A stretch of 64,000 bases of DNA from Symbiodinium microadriaticum (taxonomy: Eukaryota; Sar; Dinophyceae; Suessiales; Symbiodiniaceae), in assembly GCA_001939145.1 (NCBI GenBank), contig LSRX01000328.1, positions 1 to 64,000 on the forward strand, written 5' to 3'. Shown here piece by piece: positions 1-12,800 of this stretch. The number at the start of each line of letters is the position of its first letter. Within the stretch, counting starts at the first letter, position 1. A model generated the notes under the pieces. That model saw nothing but the letters and a program-made list of their open reading frames with translations, was not told where the DNA came from and ran no database searches. A program made the translations under genes and the position numbers.

Positions 1-411
1 CCCTGAACCCTAAACCCTAAACCCTGAACCCTAAACCCTAAACCCTAGACCCTAAACCCTAAACCCTAAACCCTGAACCCTAAACCCTAGACCCTAAACC
101 GAACCCCGAAGGGAGCCCTAGATTTCCGGTAGCCTAAATTCCCGAACCAGAGCCCGAAAAGGTCTAAGCACTTCGGGTTTTGGGGTTTTAGGTTTTTAGG
201 GCATTTAGGGTTTAGGGTTTCTAGGGTTTCTAGGGTTTCTAGGGCTTCTAGGGTTTATAGGGCTTCTAGGGTTTAGGGTTTTAGGTTTTAGGGCATTTAG
301 AGCCTCGGGTTTAGGGGTTTCGGGGGTTAGGGTTTAAGACATTTAGGGCCTGGGGTTGTAGGGTTTAGGGGTTTCAGGTATACGGCTTCGGGTTCAGGGT
401 CTCATCGCTTC
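1..411. repeat. Telomere-type repeat at the left edge
   Basis: CCCTAAA/CCCTGAA at 1-97, then TTTAGGG, TTCTAGGG and TTTCGGG variants 175-400 in the opposite direction. It is interstitial in character because it is degenerate and changes orientation. Confidence 0.85.
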
Positions 412-531
412 TTGCCGGCCAGAGGCAGATCAGTGCATGCAGAACCAGTCAGACACAAAACGGTGTTTGAGCTGGAAGCCTTCTTCGCCAACAGCTGTCA
501 CATCTCTGGTGTGTTTGAAGCATCTACGTAC
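412..531 (+). CDS. Copy A exon 1 (unrecognised)
   Basis: Open frame containing the segments SVHAEPVRHKT and ELEAFFANSCHISGV. The block recurs at 20274-20367 in copy B, where the first half matches (SVPAEPVIHN) but the frame then shifts. Flanked on both sides by telomere-like repeat. No domain recognised; it could be conserved non-coding sequence. Confidence 0.35.
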
Positions 532-2400
532 CTAAACCCTGAACCCCAAACCCTAAACCCTGAACCCTAAAGCCTCAACCCTAAGTAAGCAACTCTCTTA
601 CAGCCCCGGGGCCGGCATCTCAGCCCGAAGCGTCGGTCAACGGGTGCGATGGCCCCGACGCGACCGTCTGGACGACGAGGCGGCTTCCGTCAAGGCGGCG
701 TGGAGCGAAGGGATTCAAAGAGCTCCAAGGGTGGGATGAAGGTAGGTGGGGTAATCCCCAAATAAGAGTCCTCAAAGAGCTCCAAGGGTTTAGGGTTTAG
801 GGTTGGGATGATGAAGGTAGGTGGGGTTAATCCCCTAAATAAGGGTTTAGGGTTTAGGGTTCGGGTTTGGGTATTCCCGAAATATGAGTCCTTATACAAG
901 GAATCCTTATTCCTACCTTCATCTCACCTTTTTGAGGGCTCTACGAGATTTATCGGCTTCAGGCCTCGCTCGCTTCGTTTCGCATGCAGAAATAATTCGA
1001 GTCTTTCTAGAACCTCATAGTGCACTTAAAGGGAACGCTGTTATCGAACCCCGTAATACCCTTAACGGGCAAGCCTAGTATAGAGTCATATAGAACCATA
1101 TATGGAACCCGGTAGTATCCTTAAAGGGGTCGTTGTCTTACACAAAAGTCTCTCGGGTTCGAACCTTGTCATGCTCAAAGCCTCAACCACATCCCAAGCA
1201 ACCCCTGTGAGCTGAAAGCTGCAGCTGCACGCGGTTAGGGGTTTAGGGTTCAGGGCTTAGGGCCCAGGCTCGGGTTTAGGGTTTAGGGTTCAGGGCTTAG
1301 GGCTTAGGCTCGGGTTTAGGGTTTAGGGTTTAGGGCTCAGGGCTTAAGGCTTAGGGTTTAGGGACCATCGGTTGTGAGTGGGAGTAGTTAGCACTCGTTC
1401 TTCTTGTTGTCTCAAGGCCCTACATCAAAACGACCAGAATAACCTGAGAGTGGCACCGTTGAGACGAAGGAGAAGTGCGAGAATAATGAGAAGCAGGAAC
1501 ACGATGTGAATTAGCAGAATCATGAGAGTCATCTAGACCCTGAGCAACGAGGAAAGCCAAGAATCTGCTAGCACGCACTACGGACAGTGTCGAGGATGTA
1601 GCTAAAAAGATCATGTCAATAGCCATCGAGACGGGCAGAGCGAGAGACAGGAAGAATGATTGATATCGGCAAGAATGATGCCTCAGTTTGCAATAGGAAA
1701 CTTATTCACAAGACTAAGGGAAAGGAATGGCCAGAACTGTTGACTGTCGTCAGCCGGCTGCGGCATAAGACAGTGCACTCTGCAACCCAAGCCCCAAACC
1801 TCAAGCGAGACAACCTTACGCATCTTTCATGCAGCTTGCGCGACGTGGAGTTCTGCGACTCCAGTCTTATCTCATGAGCTTGAGAGAGCGGCAAGCCTAG
1901 ACGGTAGTAGCGAGTATCACCAAGCAAGGATGGGCACGGCACTGCTAACCTCTCCTACTTCAGCCCTAAACCCCAAACCCCAAAACCCTAAACCCCAAGC
2001 CTATCATTTCAAAGCCCCTATCGACCCCGCTCTGAGGCAGGGGACGTGCCTGAGGCCTGCAGCTGGGCTTCATAAACGGTTTAGGGTTTCGGGTTTAGGG
2101 GNCCTGAGGCCTGCAGCTGGGTTTAGGCTTCATAAAGGGTGTAGGGTTTCGGGTTTAGGGGCTTTTTCCAGGGTTTGGGGTCTAGGGTTTAAGCAGAGAA
2201 GACCGATCTGTTTAGGGTTCGTTGTATATAATTAAATAACTCCTGAAAAAGATAAGTGTTGGGCCAGAGGTGGGGTTGAGGGTTACACACTAAGAGGGCG
2301 TCACGAGGGTTTGCCGGTTTGGCGGATTTTTCTGGTCTGGGGTTTGCCAAAGGTTTAGATTCTGTGGGGGTTGGAGGATTCGGAAGATCAGCAGCAACTA

Positions 2401-2442
<42 letters not shown>

Positions 2443-3781
2443 ATATATATATATATATATGTGCGACCTTAAACCCTAAGCCCTAAACCCCTAGGATCAG
2501 CAGCAACTCTATGTCTATATCCATATCTACATCTATATCTATATCCATATCTACATCTATATCTATATCTACCTCTATCTACCTATGTATATAGAATTCA
2601 TAAGAAGGAACCCTAGAAAAGGCAGGGCTTTTGGGCTATCTAAGGAGAGGAAGGGATCGTTTGAATCAAGGCGTGGTGCTGCCGCCCATGACGGCCTTGC
2701 GAGAGACTCTGCTGTTGAGCCTCAAGGAAGAAGCTCGAAGCGCAGGGTAGGGGTTGAGGGCTTCAGGGTTTAGGCTTTAGGGGTTGAGGGCTTCAGGGTT
2801 TAGGTTTTAGGGCTTTAAGGGTTTCGGTTTAGGGTTCAACGAGGGGTTGGGGGTTTGACTTTGGTCTTTGGAGGTTAGGGTTTGGCACGTTTGTTGAAAC
2901 CGATACGAGGAGGTTGATAGTTGATTGCGCTCTCTTGGCGTTTCGTTGGTTCTTGGTCCTGGGTTTCAGACTGGGGCCATCTCTGCGGCACTTGTTGAGG
3001 GATTTATTTCAGGTTGCCATATGAGGGATCTATAGTACATAGTATGGTTTTATTATTATGGTAACTACGAATTAAGCTTTAATTTGGTGTTACTGTCTCC
3101 GCCTGCGCAAGACGAAAGAGACCAGGAAGCCGCTATTGCCGAGTCGACGGAAATCGACCCCAGCTACCATGGGCACATCCGGGATGACGCCAGAACTTGC
3201 TGGATTTCCTTCCCGGGAAAGTATGCCGCAGGCCTGACCGCTCGGAGATTTAGGGGGGTGTCGTTCTCAGAGTCTGCCGGGTTTGAGGCTTCAGGGAGTG
3301 GACTTCGTGGAGGAGGTTTCGAACCATCTCCGGCACCTAAACTCCCATGATCAGGGACGCCCTCAAACATCCTGGGCTGGGGGCTAACCCTGTACCACCC
3401 ACCCCCGGAGCCTTGGCAAGCCCTTTACTGGGTTCTTGCTAAGGGATTCAATTTTGGTTACCATAATACTGAGACCATCTTATTTACTACAGGTCCCTCA
3501 TATCTTCACCTAAATTAAATCCCTTAACAAGAACCCAGCTTAGCCCAAAAGTGCCGGGGAGCCGAGCTAAGACTGAAAGCTTTCTCAGCCGGAGGCTGGG
3601 AAGCTCTGGTGAAGGAGCTCGGCTGCTGTGCCTTGCTGCTTTTGAGGGTTCAAGGCTGCCAGGTCTTAGTTTCGTACGGACTGCACCCGGGTTTCGAGCC
3701 TTTCTATCCCTTCCAGCAACTCCTATAGTAACCCCTATCTATCTATCTATCTATCTATCTATCTCTCTATCTCTCTATCTA

Positions 3782-3813
<32 letters not shown>

Positions 3814-6800
3814 GATAGAGAGAGAGAGAGAGAGAGTAACCCTTGTAGTAGCCCTTACAGTTTCCTAAACACTAAACCCTAAACATTAAAACCTAAAATT
3901 TCTCATTCCCCCCTTGTAGTAACTCTCGTAAGTGTCGGCTGTTTCAGACCGAGAGCTCTTGTCTCTTTTGGGCACTTGGCGGCCTTCGACCTCCGACCTA
4001 ACCAAGGGTCAAGCTATGATTTGGGGTGTTAAGGTAGGACGCATTAGGAATTATGTGTCATCCCTTTGAGTTAGAGTCCCTTTTTTCCCATGGTTTCATA
4101 TACCTCATGTCCTCTTCCAGCTGTAGTCCCTAAATAGTTATTGTGTGTGTGTAGACAAGTATGATATGTACGGAGTATGTATGTATGTGTATGTATGTAT
4201 ATATATATATACATACATACACGCCCCCCAAAAACCCCATTCTAAAGATTAAGGCCCTTACATCAGATCCGGCAGGAGTTTCACCTTGACTCGGTGGCCT
4301 GTGTCTTCCTCAGCTCCCCAGCGGACGGCCCCGACCTCAGGTCAGAGACTTGTGTAAAACACCTACACCCTAAACCCAAAACCCCTAAACCCTACACCCT
4401 ACACCCTAAACCCTACACCCTAAACCCCTAAACCCTAAACCCCTAAACCCTAAACCCCTGAACCCTAAACCCCTAAACCCCTAAACCCCTAAACCCCTAA
4501 ACCCCTAAACCCTAAACCTCGAAACCCGTAATATGAATGCCAGAAGAATTGTACAACAAGAACAGTAGAGTACACGCATCAGCACATAAGGCTGTCAACG
4601 GTCAAGCACCTAACTGAATAGGTATATCAGTCTACAGCTATATTACACACGCGCTACGGCACACTAGGTCACTAGGTACATGACATGCGCTAGTTCCCTA
4701 CGTGCCTCCAAACTGCCTGGCCACTGGCCTGCCTGCTGCCTGCCTGCCCGCCTGAGTGCCCGCCTGACAGTCGGCCTTTGCCTAGTTACAATACGCAGTC
4801 ATTCTTGTAAATCTGGAGTAGCCATTGCCAATCTGAGTTACATTTGGAACCAACGTTGGAAAATTCTGAGAGACTTGAGTTATCCAGCTCAGTTTTTCTG
4901 CAAGCTGCGGGAAAGGCATGTCGACTAGGTTCTTGGCGCCGGACAGACTTGGGACGATATACAAAGTCTCGACCCAACAATCAAAATTCAGCCCTAAAGC
5001 TTTGGCCGCATTGCTCTCACTTTTCTGGCTTTTTGGCACCCCCCAAAAAGGAAACACACCCTCTTGGCATAGAAACTATTGGTCCAGGTTTCGCATATCT
5101 CAGCTCGTTCTGATCCTGAGGCCTGGGAAAGCACGCGGATGATCCCCAGAATCCGGGGAAGTGTTACTGCGCACGGATTTATGGCGAAAGAGACTTCAGA
5201 GCGTTCGGCTACCTCTCAGTCCTCAAGGCACCTTACACGGAGGACAGGATCAAGAAGCACTGGGAGAAAGCCGCTGCAATGAACGCGGTCCCCATCCGTC
5301 AAGATGCAACCGATGAAGAGAAGGAAGAAGCTACAAAGAAAGCTGTAGAACAGTGGGAGAAGNTAAACCCTAAGGCCCTTAATAGAAAAGAAACCCTAAA
5401 CCCTAAGGCCCTTAATAGAAAAGAAACCCTAAACCCTAAGGCCCTTAATAGAAAAGAAACCCTAAACCCTAAGGCCCTTAATAGAAAAGAAACCCTAAAC
5501 CCTAAGGCCCTTAATAGAAAAGAAACCCTAAACCCTAAGGCCCTTAATAGAAAAGAAACCCTAAACCCTAAGGCCCTTAATAGAAAAGAAACCCTAAACC
5601 CTAAGGCCCTTAATAGAAAAGAAACCCTAAACCCTAAGGCCCTTAATAGAAAAGAAACCCTAAACCCTAAGGCCCTTAATAGAAAAGAAACCCTAAACCC
5701 TAAGGCCCTTAATAGAAAAGAAACCCTAAACCCTAAGGCCCTTAATAGAAAAGAAACCCTAAACCCTAAGGCCCTTAATAGAAAAGAAACCCTAAACCCT
5801 AAGGCCCTTAATAGAAAAGAAACCCTAAACCCTAAGGCCCTTAAAAAGAACAGAAACCCTAAACCCTAAACCCTTGAGGGTTTAGAGTCTAGGGCGCTTT
5901 TCAGGGGCGCAGAAGTGGTGATGGCGTCAGGTCTTCGGAGTTCGGCGCTTTGAGGCCTGTGGAACTGTGCTTGAGGACTTAGGTTTTTCTGTTCCGTTCA
6001 AGATTCCAAGTGGGGCTCGTCAGGGTTTAGGGTGTAGGGTTGAAGGACTTAGGGAGGTTCCTAATTACGGGTTTAGGATTTGAAGCTTTGGGCTGCGGTT
6101 TGGGTTCCATGGCAGGCTAAGCTGCAGCGCTGAAGCAGTGCCTTGACCTAGGCCATGACCCAGGGCCATTCTAGCCCTTTCCAAGCAAAAGCTGCACTGC
6201 ACTTGCCTCATCTAAAGTTATAATGGGTCCATTGAAAAAAACACTGTCAGCGCCCCCACCAACTAGACAGCCGAGTTTGGATGTGGCGGCTCGCAGAAAG
6301 CCGAGCTTGCAACAGCGAATCTCATGCAGAAGCAGCACTCCGGTTGGCACTATGAGGAGGTGGATGTCACCGCATTTCTCAAAGATGAGTTTCCACCAGG
6401 TGCCCAAGTGGATGCTTTGCATGAGACCGAAGCTGACGCCAGATGGCGCAGGGGCATCGTGGTGAAGCAGACGGACAAAGTGACGAAAGCCGAGTCTGGT
6501 GAGGAGTCCACGGAGTTCGTCTGGCAGATCAAATCCGACGACGACTCTGGTGACCCTCGGATGCCTTGGAAGTGAGTTCTGTCGGTTGTTGGAGCGGAAG
6601 GGTCGGCTAGAAGAATTGCTGCGGTCCAGAAAACCCACGAAGGAAATGTTTGAGGCCAGCCAAGTCCGACACCTCAACGTGGCAGTTGAGCAGCTGCTGC
6701 ACCGTTGGGGCGTCGGCCTGAGATGACTTTAGCAACTGTAGCATAATCTTCTCACAGAATGCGGCATTGCTTTATCGATTGCGATCGCAAACGCAGTGCA

Positions 6801-9800
6801 GCTTGCGCAGTAAAGTCAGGGCCAATAGCCGCATCACCCGAAATCCCCACAACCTGCGGTTCTTCGCATGGCTCGGTGAGAGTCGAAACCGATAAGCTCT
6901 ACGGCTTCTGCCCGAAGCCTAGCCTGCCGGAAGAGTCAGTCGGGGCGTAGGCTTGTTGGGTTTGGGGAGGGGGCCGCCAGTTGTGCGAAGACGAGAGGTT
7001 GTGCGGCATGTGGTCCTTTTTCCAAGGAAGCTAGCTATTCTATTTGCAATATTACAGTAGGAAATAGCTACTTTTCTGGACGGGGGGAGTAGGGGAGTAG
7101 GACGGGAGTATGGAGGCTTTTACTATGCTGAATATACTGCCCCACGGAGTAGATTCTGGAGGCACGCTGACTAAGGGGACGTGCTGGAGCCTGCTTTGCG
7201 CCAATGCCTGGCGGATTTAGTTCTGCGCCAGCCCACCGCCTGCCGCCTCCGCAGCGGCACCCCGGCGCTGAGCATCGTCATTCAGATTCCCAACGTCGAG
7301 GCGCTCCTCGCACTCAGAGATCCTGGGTTGCCGTTGAGGAAGTGAGCTTCAGTTACTTACTATAATCAGGAAACCCTATTATTTGCTACATACCCCCCAA
7401 TGATGGTAAGTTAAGTGAAGTTCCTTAGCAGCAACGAAGGATCGCGTCTTGAGCGGCGACTTCGATCGGAGCGTCAACGAAGGGTTGGCCCAGGGTTCTT
7501 CCGAGCCTTTGTCCCCATGGATCCGGGGTTTAGGGTTTAGGGTTTCGGATTAGGGTTTAGGGTTGGGTCTAGGGGTTTAGGGTTTAGGGTTCAGGGTTTC
7601 GGATTAGGGTTTAGGGTTGGGTCTGGAAGTTTAGGGTTTAGGGCATTGTCCCTCTTTGTGTGTCTTGCGGTTTTTTGTTGACGAAGACTGTGCCCAGAAG
7701 ATACCTGCCATATACATAGACAGCCAGTGACACCCCTAAACCCTAAACCCTAAGCCCTAAGCCCTGAGCCCTAAACCCCAGAGCTCAGGAGTTCAAGGTG
7801 AAGTTTGACAAGAGCCGGCTATTCGAGCTCTACGAGGATAGCCTACTGGGATTGACGGAGCTGACCGATCATCAGCAGGTGGGCTTTAGGGTTTTTGGGT
7901 TTTAGGGTTTACGGGGGGTTAGGGTTTAGGGTTTAGGGCTTAGGGGGGTTGGGATTTAGGTGATTTAGGGTTTAGGGGTTTAGGGTTTAGGGGGTTTAGG
8001 GAGCATTCGGGTAGCGTGGATTCCAATTCGGTAACCCCTCCCCGCCCTCAAGGAGTCTGACGAGGTGTTGATTCTCCATTGACTCTCCACTTTTCATGAC
8101 TCTCAAGAAGAAGGCAGTAGCAACTAGTTGCGAAGCATTTTGCGAAGCACCTGCCAGGTGAAGCTGAAAGAGATGGAGGGCCTCGACGACGTTCATCTCT
8201 CTGCCCCAGCGGGTGCGGGAAAGACCTTCGTTGCGGTGCAGCACGTGCTCGAGCATCTCAACACCCATCCCTCAGCCCGGCTGCTCTACGTCGCTCCCTC
8301 CGAAAGCCTCGGCCTCCACTTCATTCGCTGGCTCTCCATGCGACTTGCGTCGCGAACTTCGGCGCACAGACATCACAGCGAGCCGGCGCTCGTGCAAAGC
8401 AGGATCCAGCAGGTGCTCTCTAGAATTACTTTGCTGCACAGCCCCTTCAAAGATTTCCAGCTGCCCTCTCTAGACGGCAACCACATACTCCGACGTGTGG
8501 CCGAACCCGGCGCAGAACAGTGTGACATGGTGGTCTACGATGAAAGCCACCACATCTTCTCTCTTCCGCCTGAAGTCGCCTGGCCATCCAAAGGAGTACC
8601 ATTGGCCGTCCTCGTGTTTTTTGTTTGGATTTCTTGCCTGGTCAAACCCTGAAGCATCGCACCCAGCCGTCGGGAGTGCATGCAACGCTTAGGAAATGAG
8701 CTCGACGCTCCTCCCAAGCCTGTCGGCAAAGCGCCGACTAATTCTGTCAGATGAGTCGCAGTCGGCTTCGGTGAGCCAGACCTTCGGACGGTGTCAAGAG
8801 CCCTAAGCCCTCAACCCTAAACCCTAAACTCTGAACCCGGAGCCCTCAACCCTAACCCTAAACCCTGCACCCCAAACCCGAAACCCTAGACCGACTCTAG
8901 ACCCCAGGCCGGAAGCCCTAATTTTTTTTTTTACGCCAGCCGAAACCCGGGAGCCACATGAGCCCATGATCCCAGAGACAACTCAACTCTCTCGCTTTCC
9001 ACTGCTGCCGACACCACCACCACCAGCACCACGGTTTAGGGTTTAGGGTTTATGGTTTAGGGGCCGCAATCCTGAAAGTTAAGAGCCAAGGACCTACCCC
9101 GACATGGCCAGGGTGAAACTTTCCGAGGTGGTCCGCAGCACTAAGCGCATTGTAGCAGGTGCAGCCGCGTCTCCTGCCTTGCACATGGCATGCCGAAAGA
9201 GAGAGCATGTGTGTATAGGCTTTGTGAGAGCCCGCTAATCCAACAGTGCATCTTGTTGTCCATCAGCTTCTGCACCCAAGGTTTCAGCTGAACACGCAGG
9301 GAGAAGATGACGCGAGTTCTTTGGGCTCCGACGGACCGCCCCTGAAGACCTTCCTGTTCGACCCAGCAGCTCAGATGCTCTTGCGCTCTGGGTTTGTGTC
9401 GCTTACGCACATCTTAAAACCGCAGTCTTGCTGCCAGGGACATATATATATATATATGGTTCCATTTTTAGAAGGGGTTCGATGCGGCCAGCGAGGTGGG
9501 AGAGGACCTGCCGAAGGTGTATGCAGAGCATATCATCAAAGCACTCTGGCATGTGGCAAAGACCCTCGGCTTTCCGATCCCTTGATTCGTTGGAGTCTTG
9601 GTCCCGGTCTCCTCGAAGATACAAGCAGGCCTAAGCATTTTTCAGGTTTGTTGGGCTACTCAGCTACCTCAAGATCCCAGGACCTTCCCTGATATCAGCT
9701 TTCATGGGCGTGTCGCCCTCCTCGTTCCAGACTCCGACATCTGCAAGAGGATCAAACGAGTCTTAGAGAAAGACTTGCAACTGGGCTGCCTAAACCCTAA

Positions 9801-12800
9801 ACCCCCAAACCCTAAACCCTAGACCCGAAACCCGAAACCCTAAACCCTAAACCCTAATCAATTTGGATGGGCTCAGTGCTTCGGAGTTGGTCTTTGCGAA
9901 GGGCTTTGCTGGTATCGTCCCAAGTAATATAGAGGCTTTAATAATTACCTGTAGTAGCTTGGGGGTTCCTTATTATTCCAATAATAGTAGACCGGGCCCC
10001 ACAATCCTCTCCTAATTATTAACGACCCTACAGTAATCCTGCAGCCCGGCCTAGCTTCCCAAGCCCCGTCATTTACACCCGACAATTCCTATTGACAGAA
10101 AAATTCCTGTGAAAAAAACGTGATTCTCCTATTCCCGGAATCTGTGAATACTTTGTGAAGAAAGAGTGCTTCCCGAAATCATGGCCTGCAGAATCTGTGA
10201 AGAATGAANTCAACTCTCTCGCTTTCCACTGCTGCCGACACCACCACCACCAGCACCACGGTTTAGGGTTTAGGGTTTATGGTTTAGGGGCCGCAATCCT
10301 GAAAGTGAAGAAAGAGTGCTTCCCGAAATCATGGCCTGCAGAATCTGTGAAGAATGAATTTGTGAAGGATTTCAATGTTTTTCTTTATGTGTTGCTTCAG
10401 AACAAGTGAAACACCTGTGAACCCCTGGACGACATGCGTCATGTCTGTGAATCTTTGCAGGACTTGTGACGCCTTGGTGCGCGTCAGGTCCACAGCAAGT
10501 CCACTTAGGCCGTAGGTCATGCAGAGCTAGCAGCAAGCAGCCTTTAATCCATAGAATCCGGAACAAAAGCACTGGGGTTTCGCTTTCCTGCGGTCCGGGA
10601 ATCACGCTTTTGCAAAGAGAATCATTCCTGAATCTGTGATTCCTGGGGTTCGGCAAAGAGTCATTCCGGAGGTTTCAGGAAGAGTGAAGCCGGTGGAAGT
10701 GCCAGGCGGGAAGGAGGGATTCCTGAAGTACTGGGCCAGGCGTGGTCAATTTCGCAAACAGGTCACAGATGCTCCGCACATCCTTGGCAGATGGTGTGGC
10801 ACTGGAATCACACACAACTCACACAAAACCTCACAGATCCAAGACACCCGGAAACACAAGACTCACGCATCTTTTGCACAGAAGATGCACAGATCCTGGA
10901 TTCCCCCAGTCACGCCAGATTCACAAACTCATCAAAGAAACATTTTGTGACAAAGGCTGCCAGGGGCTCAGGATTATCACCCCTAAAGCCTAGAGACCCT
11001 CAGCTCTAAACCCTAAAAACCCCTAAACCATTCACCCGAAAGACCCTAAAAGCCCTAAACCCTAAAGGCCCTAAACTCCAAATCCTAAAGACCCTAAAAG
11101 CCTTAAAGCCTAAAGGCCCTAAGAGCCCTAAAGACCCTAAAGACCCTACAGACCCTAACCCCTACCGCTCCCAGGAGCCGGGAGTTCCCTCATCGCTCCC
11201 TGCGCCTCGTAAGCTTCGAGGAGTCCCTCAGCTACTTGCCGGAGCGCCTGCTCGGCCGCAGCAAGCAGGCACAGCAAGCTACACAGAGAGAGAGAGAGAG
11301 ATATATATATATATATATGTATATGTACATATATGTCAAGATGTATGTATGTATGTACGTGTATATATATATATATATATATATATATTTGCATACACAC
11401 AATCACACATATCTCTATGCGGATCTAAGCTGATACATCTACCTCTGCATTTGTATCTACATACACCTCATTTTCCTTTTTTTGACCTTTCACAGGTGCA
11501 GAACCCAAGTCGGACGCAGCCTAACAAAACATGCAGATCATTAAATGTCTGCGATGCTCCGACGGGGGCTGTAGGTACGCGGCGACTACTTTGTACCCGC
11601 TTGGGGCTTGGGTCAACCTCAGGGGGCTGCTGTATGTACTTGTATGTACTTGGGGCTACTAACCACATAACACCCGGAGCAGCAATCAGCGAAACCCCAA
11701 GATAGTGCAGGGAAGCCACAATGCAGTCTAACAGGCCAGTGAAGGCAACCGCAAAAGGCCCTGCACAAAGTGGCGGGTTCTGGGCCACAAACTTAAAACT
11801 CATCGCACATATGCATGCGTGCAGCCTGGCCTCAGTATAAACATGCCGTCACGGAGGCACTATGTCACTGGTATTGGACCGAAGGCTCTCATGGGGCAGA
11901 AACCCTATTAAATCCTGCTGCAGGCAGGGAAGATAAGTAGGGCAAAGGCTTGTGTAATCCTATGTATTCAACGTCTCTAAGAAGACTCAGCTACAAAGTG
12001 TTTGCTCAAGCATATTCCTCACGGGATCGGATGAGGCGAACTACGAGCAAGACGCCACGCAGCAGAGATTCAATCGTCACGGCGCCACTACACTTACCTT
12101 GAGCCCATTCCTCCAGGGGCTGGAAGGCAAACTGCAGGGTTAATCCCACATTGTCATAACCCACTGTGCCCAATGCACACTAGCAGGTGCTGCCTCAGGC
12201 AACCCTAGCTCGCCGATTTCGCTTTTTCGAGAAGACTCGTGCTCCACAAGCCTTGGCGGTCATTCTGCCATCTGTCCTGAGATCGAGGACACCTTCTTCC
12301 AGAGTCCTTCAAGCCTCCAGTCAAAGTGACAATGAACCGCGCTCCCAAATGCATAGCCTCCGTCTGCAATCATTGCAATCTGCACAGGTCCACGTGGCTC
12401 CCACGAAACAACCACCACCATTTGCAGTTCGGTGTCCTTCGACAGTCCCAGTAGCGCCTCGAGGAGGAAGTCGCTGCCCATCTTGGCAACCAACCTCCCG
12501 ATGAAGCACGTCAACATGCACTGTTTGTGATAGAGGTGAAGTAGCCTTCTCTTAGTTGCATCTTCGGCTGCAACTGCTGTGAACGGTCCGCAAGTCCTCC
12601 TGGCCTCGGTGGCGGCGTCCATGTCAACTGGGGAAACTCTCTCCGTGACACCGTTGCGGATTCCTGCGCCGTGGCCCATCTTGAAGAAGACCTCCAACTC
12701 CACACGGTTGTTGGGGTCACATGATTTCCTGGATGCATCTGTTCATCTGCGGCCCGTGGCGTGCTTGGCCCCCGCTCCCAGGAAGCTTTTTCCCAGACCT

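Noticed and set aside
1-110. Left edge as a true chromosome end
   Set aside because: The repeat is degenerate, short and soon changes orientation; the same repeat is everywhere in the window.
5279-5869. A 196-codon frame joining the copy A exon to NPKALNRKETL repeats
   Set aside because: It crosses an N, and the repeat part is a 33-bp array, not conserved in copy B.
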